From: Victivallales bacterium
GTDB lineage: Bacteria; Verrucomicrobiota; Lentisphaeria; Victivallales; Victivallaceae
Direction of reading: 5' to 3'
DNA length: 15,359 nucleotides
Assembly: GCA_019038735.1 (NCBI GenBank)
Contig: JAHOYW010000145.1
Location: 1-15,359 of the forward strand
Shown here: piece by piece, positions 1 to 7,662 of the stretch
Numbering within the stretch: position 1 is the stretch's first letter
How the letters are laid out: each line of letters begins with the position of its first letter
Made by a program: the position numbers and the translations under genes
The notes under the pieces: model-generated
What the model was told of the DNA's origin: nothing
Seen by the model: the letters and a program-made list of their open reading frames with translations, nothing else
The model's database searches: none

Positions 1-366
1 AGTTTTTATTATCTCAGTCAGTGAGCCGTCAGCACAGTTTTTTATAAATTTGTTCCAATACCATTTTTTGTTCATTAGTAAGGATCTACCCTTTTTTGAC
101 GGGTAAACGACTGCCAGTTCAGGAGCTAGACCTTTTTCTAAGTACAATCCACAGAGCATAGCCGTGCGTTCTTTGTTTGCCCAGGAACAGTAGATTTTAT
201 TGAACTGATAAAAGGGTAGGGCACTGGATGGCACGAGCCACCAGGCGGAGCTTTCAGGTTCGAAGCGGTTGAATGGACGGCGTGCTAATTTGCAGTTCGT
301 TGTCATTGCGGATTCAGCAAGAACATTGCATAGACGATGCGGATTGTTTTTTTCGCAGTACAACAT
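1..366 (-). CDS. Unrecognised protein, 3' part beyond the window edge
   Basis: An open frame of 122 codons without a stop runs off the left edge. Its ATG (366-364) overlaps the TAA of the upstream GT-C gene in a TAATG arrangement, so it is very probably the next gene of the polysaccharide operon and translationally coupled to it. The visible N-terminal part is rich in Cys, Trp, Asn and basic residues and has no signal peptide or membrane segment. I do not recognise the family. From context a role in glycan assembly or modification is possible, but nothing in the sequence proves it. Confidence 0.7.
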   Translation of the reverse strand, partial: MLYCEKNNPHRLCNVLAESAMTTNCKLARRPFNRFEPESSAWWLVPSSALPFYQFNKIYCSWANKERTAMLCGLYLEKGLAPELAVVYPSKKGRSLLMNKKWYWNKFIKNCADGSLTEIIKT

Positions 367-1640
367 TATTCTATCCGTAGCTTGCGGGTTAATTGCCAGT
401 TTAACAGGCCTTTTACACCGTAAACAGCCAAAATAAATAAAAGCGGCATTATCGGCATTCTGAAACGCCAGTCGAGATTTCCTATCGGTAATATCCAGAA
501 ATAGCCCATCAACAATGTACCGAAAATAAGTTTTTCATAATGTTTTTCAATAAATAAACGTATAATCCCTGCGACCATTGCCGAGAATAATACAAAATAA
601 AAGATTAAATAAACAAAAGTCGCAATCATTGCGCCGATATTATTATTGAAATAATGATTGAATGCCGCTAGTAAACCTTTGCGCCGCAATACGTCAAGAG
701 TGCCGCGATTGCCTGAAATTATATGCATGCGTTCAAAAAGCGGGGTTATATCCGGCATGAAAAATTGAATCATATCCCGTGGCGCCCACAAACAAAATCC
801 CCAGAAATTATCCAGCAGGATTTTACGACCAAGTCTGCCGGCTGAAGCATTTTGTTCAAAAATATTATCGCCTTCGATTTGCTTGCTTAACTGAGTCCGC
901 ATATCGTTAAATGGAATATTATTTTTCCATGACAAATAACTTCCTGCTTTGTAGTAAAGTAAATTGAAACCAGTGATTGTTGTATAAACAGGATAATCAT
1001 ATTTGACATAGTTTCGAGCTGTCCAGAAAATTGGCAGGAGATTGGCTCCGACAATAAAAAACAGCACTAAAACGACTTTTTTCTTTTTCCAGAGCATCCA
1101 TATTGCGAATAATAAAAACAAAAGAATACTGATTGGACGGCAAAAAGTCGCGGCTGAAAGAGCTAAACTTGAAATGATGAATTTATCAGAAATAAAGTAA
1201 TATATACTCATCGTTAATAGAAAAATAAAGGCAATTTCTGAAAGCGGCACTGATCCTAAAGTTATCAGTCCAGGGGATAAAAATATCAGTATCGGCAGTG
1301 CGTAGAAATATTTTATTTTACATTTTTCCGTAAGCCGCATTCCAAACCAGGTAATGCCGAAAATGAACAAAAGATTCGCCGCTAAAAAAGCATAATCCCC
1401 CAGGAATGAAAAAAACATCAGGCAAAGCGGGTAGCCCGGTATGCGTCGGCAAATAGAAGTGTTTATTGAATCAAATGTAAAATTATTGCTTAAATTTTGT
1501 CCGAGTTCAAGATATTCTGTAGTGTCAGGAAAAGGAAAATTTTTTACTCCACCCGCCAGAGTCAAGACAAGGACAGCAACACAAGGCAATAGAGCCCATA
1601 GGATATTTATAGTAATTTTACTATTTATAAGCTTCCGCAA
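366..1640 (-). CDS. GT-C type integral membrane glycosyltransferase (ArnT/PMT-like)
   Basis: This 424-residue polytopic membrane protein has about ten or more hydrophobic segments (first at about 12-30, last at about 396-412). After the first segment come Asp39 in FPDTTEYLELG and then the RRIPGYPL motif (65-72). This layout is typical of GT-C/GT39-type enzymes, which take sugars from polyprenyl-phosphate donors on the outer face of the membrane. Other family-like spots are CRP (167-169), WTARN (206-210) and WRFRMPIMP (391-399). The start is a TTG preceded by a GAGGT ribosome-binding site; the next in-frame Met lies beyond the essential first loop, so the TTG is well supported. The gene overlaps the end of the dehydrogenase gene by 20 nt and the next gene by 1 nt. 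The adjacent GT2 enzyme could supply its lipid-linked sugar. Donor and acceptor are unknown. Confidence 0.8.
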   Translation of the reverse strand: MRKLINSKITINILWALLPCVAVLVLTLAGGVKNFPFPDTTEYLELGQNLSNNFTFDSINTSICRRIPGYPLCLMFFSFLGDYAFLAANLLFIFGITWFGMRLTEKCKIKYFYALPILIFLSPGLITLGSVPLSEIAFIFLLTMSIYYFISDKFIISSLALSAATFCRPISILLFLLFAIWMLWKKKKVVLVLFFIVGANLLPIFWTARNYVKYDYPVYTTITGFNLLYYKAGSYLSWKNNIPFNDMRTQLSKQIEGDNIFEQNASAGRLGRKILLDNFWGFCLWAPRDMIQFFMPDITPLFERMHIISGNRGTLDVLRRKGLLAAFNHYFNNNIGAMIATFVYLIFYFVLFSAMVAGIIRLFIEKHYEKLIFGTLLMGYFWILPIGNLDWRFRMPIMPLLFILAVYGVKGLLNWQLTRKLRIE

Positions 1641-2658
1641 TTTTTACCTCAATGCTAGCTGAATTATCATGTATTGATTTTGTCGCAGCTTCAAGAGCCG
1701 CAACGACATGATAGCCATTTACTCCGTCACTAAGCGGCTTTGTATTGTTTAGAATGCAGTCGATAAAATGATTACATTCTTCTTTGAGAGGTTCACATTG
1801 TTTGACTCGTGGTATAAAGATTTGTCCATCTTGAATACTGAAGCGGAATTCAGATAATGTACCTTCAATCTGCTCTGGCATATCTGCACGGCAAATAGAC
1901 TTATCAAAAATTCTAACAGGTTCGGAAGGAGACATGTCATCCCATATTAACATTTTTTTGTCACCAACAACAGTTATTTGACGCACTTTGCTGGGATGTA
2001 ACCATGATGCCAGTATATTACATTTTATCTTATTGGGATAATTAAATGTCGCGTTTACAATATCTTCAATATCTGGGTTTAAAAGAGCACTTCCGTTCGC
2101 GGTTGAGCTTTCAGGAACTGCATCAAGCCAGTAGTTAAAAATAGAGACATCATGTGCGGCTAAGTCCCATAGTGCGCTTGCGTCCGGTCTAACCGGACCG
2201 AGATTGGTGCGTTGACCGTGAATATATAATATTTTACCGAGTTCGCCGCTGGCGATTTGTTCTTTTACAAATCTGATTCCAGCATTATACAAAAATACAT
2301 GACCGACCATAAAATGAACATTATTTTCTTTAGCAATCTCCACTAACTCCAGAGTTTCAGCAGAAGTCGGGGCTATTGGTTTTTCAATGAAAAGGTGTTT
2401 TCCATTTTTTAAAGCGCTTTTAGCTAATTTAAAGTGTGTTGCCAGAGGAGTTACGATTACAACCGTGTCAATACCGTTATCAGCAGCCGTTATATCTGTA
2501 CTGTTTTGTGTGAATTCAATTCCCTGTTGGGTTATTTTTGCTTTTTTATTTACATCTTTATCGCAAACAATTTTAATGTTTACTTCAGGATGATTACTAA
2601 AATTTCTCAACAGATTTGGTCCCCAGTGACCGAGACCGATTATTCCCATATTAATCAT
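1621..2658 (-). CDS. Gfo/Idh/MocA family NAD-dependent sugar dehydrogenase (WbpB/WlbA-like)
   Basis: This 345-residue protein has an N-terminal Rossmann fold with GLGHWG (8-13), then the family EKP motif (92-94, Lys93) and the active-site region WDLAAHD (164-170, His169 and Asp170). The C-terminal alpha/beta substrate domain is complete and the length is normal. In WbpB/WlbA this fold oxidises C3 of UDP-N-acetylglucosaminuronic acid to a ketone, which an aminotransferase then aminates. The flanking acetyltransferase and PLP aminotransferase make that pathway the best guess, although other sugar-nucleotide 3-dehydrogenases look alike. The ATG has an AAGGA site 8 nt upstream and begins 11 nt after the acetyltransferase stop. 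No UDP-sugar 6-dehydrogenase (WbpA) lies in the window. Confidence 0.85.
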   Translation of the reverse strand: MINMGIIGLGHWGPNLLRNFSNHPEVNIKIVCDKDVNKKAKITQQGIEFTQNSTDITAADNGIDTVVIVTPLATHFKLAKSALKNGKHLFIEKPIAPTSAETLELVEIAKENNVHFMVGHVFLYNAGIRFVKEQIASGELGKILYIHGQRTNLGPVRPDASALWDLAAHDVSIFNYWLDAVPESSTANGSALLNPDIEDIVNATFNYPNKIKCNILASWLHPSKVRQITVVGDKKMLIWDDMSPSEPVRIFDKSICRADMPEQIEGTLSEFRFSIQDGQIFIPRVKQCEPLKEECNHFIDCILNNTKPLSDGVNGYHVVAALEAATKSIHDNSASIEVKIAEAYK

Positions 2659-2669
2659 TTTTCTATTCC

Positions 2670-3131
2670 TTATTTATGAATTAGTTTTGCGGGGTTTCCA
2701 GCGTAAGTGCCTGATATTAAAATATCTTTTACAACAACACTTCCTGCGCCGATGATTGCGTTATCGCAAATGTCAACCGGCAGGATTGTCGAGTTTGAAC
2801 CAATTGAAACATTGTTTCCAATATTAGTCTTTTTCCAGTCTTGCGGATCATATGATGGCGCGCCGTCCTTAAACAGGTCATTAATGAACATTACTCCATG
2901 ACCGACAAAACAATCATCGCCGATAGAGACAAGTTCACAGACAAAGCAGTGAGATTGAATTCTGCTGCGGTTTCCAATATTTACATTTTTTTGAATTTCC
3001 ACAAAAGGACCGACAAAACAATCATCCCCGAAGTAACAAGAGTAGATATTTACTGGTTGAACCACAGTGAAATTTTTGCCATGTTCGACATCTATTATCT
3101 TTGATTGATATTCTTTGACTTGATTTTCCAT
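2670..3131 (-). CDS. Left-handed beta-helix (hexapeptide) N-acetyltransferase, WbpD/WlbB-like
   Basis: This 153-residue protein is built from hexapeptide repeats (about 24-135) of the form [IV]GxxxxI/V, the left-handed beta-helix of LpxA-type acyltransferases. The segment SHCFVCE (60-66) with His61, followed by GHGVMFIND (77-85), is characteristic of WbpD/WlbB/FdtC-type sugar-nucleotide N-acetyltransferases, which acetylate the new amino group using acetyl-CoA. The C-terminal AGNPAKLI (144-151) is the usual end of the fold. An upstream ATG at 3170 would overlap the GT2 gene. I prefer the ATG at 3131 because an AGAGGA site lies 5 nt before it and it falls 16 nt after the GT2 stop. The neighbours supply the matching dehydrogenase and aminotransferase. 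Confidence 0.87.
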   Translation of the reverse strand: MENQVKEYQSKIIDVEHGKNFTVVQPVNIYSCYFGDDCFVGPFVEIQKNVNIGNRSRIQSHCFVCELVSIGDDCFVGHGVMFINDLFKDGAPSYDPQDWKKTNIGNNVSIGSNSTILPVDICDNAIIGAGSVVVKDILISGTYAGNPAKLIHK

Positions 3132-3147
3132 ATTTTCCTCTTTGCTT

Positions 3148-3858
3148 TTAGCGTAATCCAAGACCGACAAGTAACCATGGTTCCAACATTTCCCACCAAC
3201 CGATAAAAGGCTTTATCTTGGAATAATTCGTTTTCCTTTCAGGATATATCATGCTTATGGGTACTTCGATACAGCGGTATTTGAGCTTCAAGGCTTTAGC
3301 GTAAAGATAATATTCAAACTGATAGTGCCATAGCCATTTTTCCTGCCAGTGGACTTTAGGGTTATGTATCAGGTCTATCTTGAAAGCGCGGTAGCCACAA
3401 CTTGCGTCAGTCAGTTTTTTTCTGAATAATATTAATATCATTGTATTTACTATCAAGGGTATTGAAAGTTTTCTAAAAGTCGGCAGATTCGGGGAGTCTC
3501 CGCCCGGCAGAAAACGACTGCCGGTAACATAGTCGGCTTCCCCGTTTTTTATCGGGTCGATAACGCGGTGCATTTGTTCTGGGATCATTTTGCCGTTTCC
3601 AGCAATATTTCCAACAACATCACAACCACGTTTCAAAGCTTGTTCAACCCCTATGCGTAAAGCATAACCAATGCCGTAGTTTTTGTCAAGCTTGATAAAA
3701 TCAAAACCGGATTCTTCAATTACTTTTTCAGAACCATCATCACTGCCGTTATCGATGATTATAAACTCATCGGCGGGCATTGTTTTACGACACCTTTCCA
3801 AAAGAGCAGGCAATTCTTCTATCTGATTGAAAACAGGCATAACAAAGAGTACTTTCAT
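3148..3858 (-). CDS. GT2 family glycosyltransferase (polyprenyl-phosphate sugar synthase-like)
   Basis: This 236-residue GT-A fold protein has the nucleotide-binding start (VMPVFNQ, 6-12), IIDNGSDDGS (34-43), GSRF (113-116), CGYRAF (154-159) and a basic C-terminal part around PERKTNYSK (206-214), like dolichyl/polyprenyl-phosphate glucosyl- or mannosyltransferases. No long C-terminal membrane domain is present. The place where most relatives have the metal-binding D-x-D/ADGQ motif reads NIAGNGKMIPE (84-94), with Asn instead of the second Asp. The ATG has an AGGTG site and overlaps the aminotransferase stop as TAATG. It probably charges undecaprenyl phosphate with a sugar for the GT-C enzyme in the same operon; the sugar cannot be predicted. 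Confidence 0.85.
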   Translation of the reverse strand: MKVLFVMPVFNQIEELPALLERCRKTMPADEFIIIDNGSDDGSEKVIEESGFDFIKLDKNYGIGYALRIGVEQALKRGCDVVGNIAGNGKMIPEQMHRVIDPIKNGEADYVTGSRFLPGGDSPNLPTFRKLSIPLIVNTMILILFRKKLTDASCGYRAFKIDLIHNPKVHWQEKWLWHYQFEYYLYAKALKLKYRCIEVPISMIYPERKTNYSKIKPFIGWWEMLEPWLLVGLGLR

Positions 3859-4964
3859 TATTTCACCTGATCAATAATTGTCACTAAGACTTTTGCGACT
3901 GTCCTAACTTCTTCTGTAGTCATTTCAGGGAACATTGGCAGAGAAAGAATTTTCCCACACAGTTCTTCGGATACAGGGAATTTTTTATTAGCAAAGGTTT
4001 CATCTTTATAAACGAGTTGCTTATTGATTGTAACCGGGTAATGGATGCCGGCAAAGATTTCATTTTCGTGTAGTTTTTTTAAGACTTCATCGCGTGAAAT
4101 ATTTTTGAACCTTATTACGAACAAGTGAAAATTCTGTAAACAGCCATCTGGAGTTTCCGGCGGTAAGACTATTTCATCACAATCTTTTAGCAATTCACGA
4201 TATAGTTTTGCGTTGTTATTACGACTTTGATTCCACTCGTCGATATGTTTTAGTTTAAAATCGAGAATCGCCGCCTGAACGTTATCCAAACGTGAATTGC
4301 CTCCCGGACGATCGTGAATATATTTTTTGCTGCCGCCCCAGTTGCGTAAAGCTAGAATTTCATCAGCAATATCATCATCGTTGGTGGCAATAGCTCCGCC
4401 ATCTCCAAACGCGCCAAGATTCTTACCCGGATAAAAACTAAAAGCGGCTCCGACACCTAAACTTCCGCATCTGCTACCATTCAATTTGCTACCGTGAGCT
4501 TGACAGGCATCTTCGATGATTATTACTTGTGAACCAAATTTAGCTTTGATTTTTTCAATATCATAGGGGTAACCATATAAATGAACCGGCAGGACAATGT
4601 CAGGACATGGACCATCATAACTGTCAATATCCATTTGATAGGTATCAGGGTCAATATCACACAGAGCAATTTGCGCACCGGCATTAGCGATAGCTAAGGT
4701 CGTAGCAATGAAAGTATTATTTTGAGTCAAAACAATTTTACCTTCTGCTTGGCAGGCTTTGAGCAGTAAAGTCAAAGCGTCAGTACCGGAACCAAGTCCT
4801 AAAACATGCTTAACTCCCAAAAAATCAGCAAAATTTTTCTCAAAATCTCGCAATTCCTGTCCCATTATGAATTGACATGAGGAGCATACATTAAGTAAAA
4901 TTTCTTCATATTTATCTGAATACCTGCTAAAATTACGTTGTAAATCAACTAATGGAATACTCAT
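3858..4964 (-). CDS. DegT/DnrJ/EryC1/StrS family PLP aminotransferase (WbpE/WlbC-like)
   Basis: This 368-residue fold-type I aminotransferase acts on nucleotide sugars. Visible motifs, numbered from the chosen start, are GSGTDAL (58-64, cofactor phosphate), IIEDACQAHG (148-157, with the Asp that binds the pyridine nitrogen) and SFYPGKNLGAFGDGG (176-190), whose Lys181 should form the internal aldimine. In WbpE/WlbC it converts the 3-keto sugar made by the dehydrogenase to a 3-amino sugar using glutamate. The reading frame opens at an ATG at 4988 with no ribosome-binding site. The ATG at 4964 has AAGAAGG 10 nt upstream and gives the family's usual N-terminus (IPLVDLQ), so I use it. It is the first gene of the minus-strand operon, and the next gene overlaps it by one base. 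Confidence 0.9.
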   Translation of the reverse strand: MSIPLVDLQRNFSRYSDKYEEILLNVCSSCQFIMGQELRDFEKNFADFLGVKHVLGLGSGTDALTLLLKACQAEGKIVLTQNNTFIATTLAIANAGAQIALCDIDPDTYQMDIDSYDGPCPDIVLPVHLYGYPYDIEKIKAKFGSQVIIIEDACQAHGSKLNGSRCGSLGVGAAFSFYPGKNLGAFGDGGAIATNDDDIADEILALRNWGGSKKYIHDRPGGNSRLDNVQAAILDFKLKHIDEWNQSRNNNAKLYRELLKDCDEIVLPPETPDGCLQNFHLFVIRFKNISRDEVLKKLHENEIFAGIHYPVTINKQLVYKDETFANKKFPVSEELCGKILSLPMFPEMTTEEVRTVAKVLVTIIDQVK

Positions 4965-5011
4965 AAAATAATAACCTTCTTTTGACATTAAAATTAAAGT
5001 ATTGATACATT

Positions 5012-5039
5012 ACTATAATAACTTCAACGCGGATAGCAA
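5012..5039 (-). promoter_or_regulatory. Candidate promoter of the polysaccharide operon
   Basis: On the minus strand TTGCTA (5039-5034) and TATAGT (5017-5012) are separated by 16 bp. This would start transcription roughly 40 nt before the aminotransferase ATG. The region is AT-rich, so chance matches are likely and this stays tentative. Confidence 0.3.
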
Positions 5040-5069
5040 AGAGAATAGAGATATTTTATAGAATTTCGT

Positions 5070-5098
5070 TTGTAAAAATGCCTCTTTCAGTTTATTGT
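5070..5098 (+). promoter_or_regulatory. Candidate promoter of the terB-like/nfeD/floA operon
   Basis: TTGTAA (5070-5075) and TATTGT (5093-5098) lie 17 bp apart, each matching the consensus at four of six positions. The predicted start point is about 25 nt before the first ATG of the operon. It lies in the 164-bp divergent intergenic region and is only weakly supported. Confidence 0.28.
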
Positions 5099-5128
5099 TT
5101 TATATAAATAAATTTGGAGATTTTGTAA

Positions 5129-5890
5129 ATGGACTTTACTTTTTTAGCTGACCGGATTAAAACTCAACTCCTGGAACTTCAAACAGGCAACAAGCCTTTG
5201 TGCGTTATTCGCGGCAGCGGCGGCTTCAATGATGAACTTGGAGAAAGTTATATCATTCCTTTTTCTGATGTTATTTATCTTTATAGTCGTAAATTCAGCG
5301 ACCCTGACTTTAAAGTTAAAAGTGTGATGATTGCCGATATTGAACATTTACTATTGAAGCAGGAAGCCTTTAGTGCTTTATTGTCGATTGATGTTGGCAG
5401 TGATATTACAAATCTTAAAATATCCAGTGCGGAAATCCCAAATGCAGAACTGATGCTTGAGAAAATTGATAGCTGTAATGACCTTGAAGAACAATTTTCA
5501 GACTCTGAAGTTTATGATGGAGCCCCAATCTCTCCGCTGCTTGGTTTGGCAATTCTTTTAATGTTTATAGCTACGACTGATGACGATATAGCGGATGAAG
5601 AACAAGAATTTATCACAAAATTTTGTAATGACGATGGGCTTTATAATAAAGCCTATGAATATTATCAAAACAATACTTTTGAGCAAACGCTTGGATCTTT
5701 GGTACTCAATGAACAGCAGAAAATGTGTTATCTTGCCAATATTATTGAATTAGCTATGGTTGATGGAGTATTTGACAGCAGGGAACAGAAAATGATTAAA
5801 TGTTTTGCGCAAGCCGCTGACCTGACTGAAGATCAAATTAGAACAATCACAGATGTCTTATTGATAAAAAATCAACTTTCAATTCTATAA
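5129..5890 (+). CDS. TerB-like domain protein, first gene of the nfeD-floA operon
   Basis: This 253-residue protein has two parts. The N-terminal 130 residues are unrecognised and appear to be a soluble alpha/beta domain. Residues about 135-247 resemble the all-helical TerB/DjlA-N-like domain: a hydrophobic helix, then an acidic DDDIADEE (151-158), and a second internal copy of the pattern at VDGVFDSREQ (211-220). Such acidic helical bundles are thought to bind metal and sit at the inner membrane face. There is no signal peptide. The ATG has a GGAG site, and only 17 nt separate it from nfeD, so the two are probably co-transcribed. Its function is unknown; pairing with NfeD and FloA suggests a role at the membrane. 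The TerB assignment is by pattern only. Confidence 0.75.
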   Translation: MDFTFLADRIKTQLLELQTGNKPLCVIRGSGGFNDELGESYIIPFSDVIYLYSRKFSDPDFKVKSVMIADIEHLLLKQEAFSALLSIDVGSDITNLKISSAEIPNAELMLEKIDSCNDLEEQFSDSEVYDGAPISPLLGLAILLMFIATTDDDIADEEQEFITKFCNDDGLYNKAYEYYQNNTFEQTLGSLVLNEQQKMCYLANIIELAMVDGVFDSREQKMIKCFAQAADLTEDQIRTITDVLLIKNQLSIL

Positions 5891-5907
5891 AATAATAAAG
5901 GTTTAAT

Positions 5908-7509
5908 ATGAAAATATTTAAGAATTCACCGCTGAGGATTATAGCTGGTGTTATGATGTTAGCCGCTGCATTTACAATAAGCGGCGCGAATTCATGGGAG
6001 GATAGAAAACTATTTTCAGATTCCGCTGACGATGTTGTTTATTATGTGCCGCAATTTACAAACTTTAGCGCAATATCTACTCAGGAAATGCACTTCCTGA
6101 AAAAAACCTTGAAAGACGCTGAAAAAAATAACGCGAAAGCGGTAATTTTCGAAATAGATACCCCCGGCGGAAGCGTTAAGACTGCATACGAATACGCTTC
6201 GATATTAGCAAAATCCAAAGTCCCGGTGATCGCTTATGTCAATCCGCACGGGATCTCAGCAGGAATGATTATCGCTCTCGCCGCTAATCGTATTGCCATT
6301 GACCCGGCTGGGGTGATAGGTGACGCGATGCCGATTCAGATGACTGCTGGCGGGATAGTTCCGATTATTGACCGCGAACAGAAACACAATCGGGAAAATC
6401 TTGATAAGGAAGACGATGAAAAGAAAGAAGAGAAAAAAGAGGAAGACAAAAAGAAAGATAAGCTAAAGGAAAAAAATCCAGATAAAGTTGTTATTGAAAA
6501 GATGGGGAAAGAATTAAAGAGACTCAAGGACAAACTGAAAAAGAAAATATATAAGAGTAGCGATAAAGATTTGGCTAATCAAAAATTTTTGACCGTATTC
6601 TTTAAAAAACTTGAAACCTATGCTGAAAAAAATGATCGTCCTAAACGGGTTATCCGTGCAATGGCTGATCCTTATCAAAAATTAACCATCGAGCGTGATG
6701 GATATAAACATAGCAAAATATCACCTTTGACACTGTCCGCTAAAGAAGCGAAAAAATTGAAAGTCGTTGATTATATATGCGATTCACGTGAAGAATTACT
6801 GGAAAAATTAGGCTTGAAAAACTGTCGTGTGAAAGTTATTAAAAAATCCCCGGTCGATCAGATTGTGTCATTCTTGACCTATCCGGCAATAGCGGGTATT
6901 CTTATTGCTTTGGGCTTGGTCGGCATATATGTTGAAATTAAAACTCCCGGCTTTGGCGTCCCCGGTTTGCTTGGTGTTACCGCGCTTACTTTGTTCTTTC
7001 TTGGACACATGGGCACAGGTGCTTCCGAGTGGGGACCGATTGTGATCTTCTTTGTCGGCATGGTTCTGCTGGCATTGGAAATATTTGTTATTCCGGGCTT
7101 CGGTATTGTCGGCTTATTGGGATTGACTTGTATTGTTATTTCATTCTTTGCGGCTTTCGGTTTTAAGAATTTTGCCGCGGCATCTCATACGGTCGCTTAT
7201 TCTTTATTGGGGGCGTTGGTCACGATTATTCTACTGACGGTGTACGTCCTGCCAAAATCCTCGATGTTTAAGTGGATACGACTGGATACCGTTCAGAAGC
7301 GTGACGAAGGGTGTATGGCTCATAAAGATGTTTCTTCCGATTTACTGCATCAAACAGGTGTCGCTCATACTAAATTACGCCCGGTAGGTTCTATTATGAT
7401 AAATGAAAAAATTTACGAGGCAAGCACTCGCGGCGGCTTTATTGAAAAAGGCGAAGAAATTGAAGTAATCGAAGCAACACCAATGAAAATAACAGTTAGA
7501 AAAGTTTAA
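5908..7509 (+). CDS. nfeD: NfeD-family membrane-bound serine protease (long form)
   Basis: This 533-residue protein has an N-terminal signal or anchor segment (about 9-28) and then a ClpP/SppA-like domain (about 43-310). TPGG (85-88) forms the oxyanion strand and Ser117 in GISAGM is the likely nucleophile. Lys226, in the helix after the insertion, is the probable general base by analogy with archaeal 1510-N. Four to five membrane segments follow (about 320-448), then the C-terminal OB-fold NfeD domain (481-533) with GVAHTKLRPVG. The family associates with stomatin/flotillin-type proteins and is thought to cleave them or membrane proteins. Between nucleophile and base sits a Lys/Glu-rich, probably helical insertion (about 155-217) that usual family members lack. 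The ATG has an AAGG site 6 nt upstream. Two floA paralogues lie downstream. Confidence 0.92.
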   Translation: MKIFKNSPLRIIAGVMMLAAAFTISGANSWEDRKLFSDSADDVVYYVPQFTNFSAISTQEMHFLKKTLKDAEKNNAKAVIFEIDTPGGSVKTAYEYASILAKSKVPVIAYVNPHGISAGMIIALAANRIAIDPAGVIGDAMPIQMTAGGIVPIIDREQKHNRENLDKEDDEKKEEKKEEDKKKDKLKEKNPDKVVIEKMGKELKRLKDKLKKKIYKSSDKDLANQKFLTVFFKKLETYAEKNDRPKRVIRAMADPYQKLTIERDGYKHSKISPLTLSAKEAKKLKVVDYICDSREELLEKLGLKNCRVKVIKKSPVDQIVSFLTYPAIAGILIALGLVGIYVEIKTPGFGVPGLLGVTALTLFFLGHMGTGASEWGPIVIFFVGMVLLALEIFVIPGFGIVGLLGLTCIVISFFAAFGFKNFAAASHTVAYSLLGALVTIILLTVYVLPKSSMFKWIRLDTVQKRDEGCMAHKDVSSDLLHQTGVAHTKLRPVGSIMINEKIYEASTRGGFIEKGEEIEVIEATPMKITVRKV

Positions 7510-7639
7510 AAATAAATATAAAATTTTAGCTCAATTCATAAATATGTAGCCGCCTCTGTCTCTAGAGGCGCACACACGGCTAGGGACAGCCGTGGCTACA
7601 TTGGAACTGAGAAGATATAAAAAAAGTTTAAAAATAAAT
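7500..7639 (+). repeat. Palindromic element bounded by an 18-bp direct repeat
   Basis: The sequence AAAAGTTTAAAAATAAAT occurs exactly at 7500-7517 and again at 7622-7639. The first copy includes the nfeD stop codon. Between the copies lies a nested palindrome. The outer stem is TGTAGCC (7545-7551) with GGCTACA (7594-7600). Inside it are two hairpins: GCCTCT/AGAGGC (7552-7569) and ACGGCT/AGCCGT (7576-7593). A further imperfect stem, CTCAATTC (7530-7537) with GAACTGAG (7604-7611), encloses everything. The layout suggests a small REP- or MITE-like unit that inserted between nfeD and the first floA and duplicated its AT-rich target. It would be transcribed within the operon, where the fold could slow polymerase or change mRNA decay. 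It lacks the T-tract of a classical terminator. Confidence 0.75.
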
Positions 7640-7662
7640 TATTAACTAAAAAGGAGTTGATT

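Noticed and set aside
1441..1662. Plus-strand frame opposite the GT-C gene start
   Set aside because: It is antisense to well-supported membrane-protein and dehydrogenase codons and resembles nothing known.
3132..3170. Upstream ATG at 3170 for the acetyltransferase
   Set aside because: It lies inside the GT2 gene without a ribosome-binding site, while the ATG at 3131 has AGAGGA at good spacing.
4982..5019. TTGACA (4982-4987) and TATAAT (5014-5019) on the plus strand
   Set aside because: Both hexamers are perfect, but they are 26 bp apart, too far for one sigma70 promoter.
6336..6533. Serine/phenylalanine-rich antisense frame
   Set aside because: It is the complement of the Lys/Glu-rich codons (AAA, GAA) in nfeD and has no independent support.
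7545..7600. Nested palindrome as a rho-independent terminator of nfeD
   Set aside because: No T-run follows either hairpin, and the direct repeats and continuing operon point to an inserted repeat instead.
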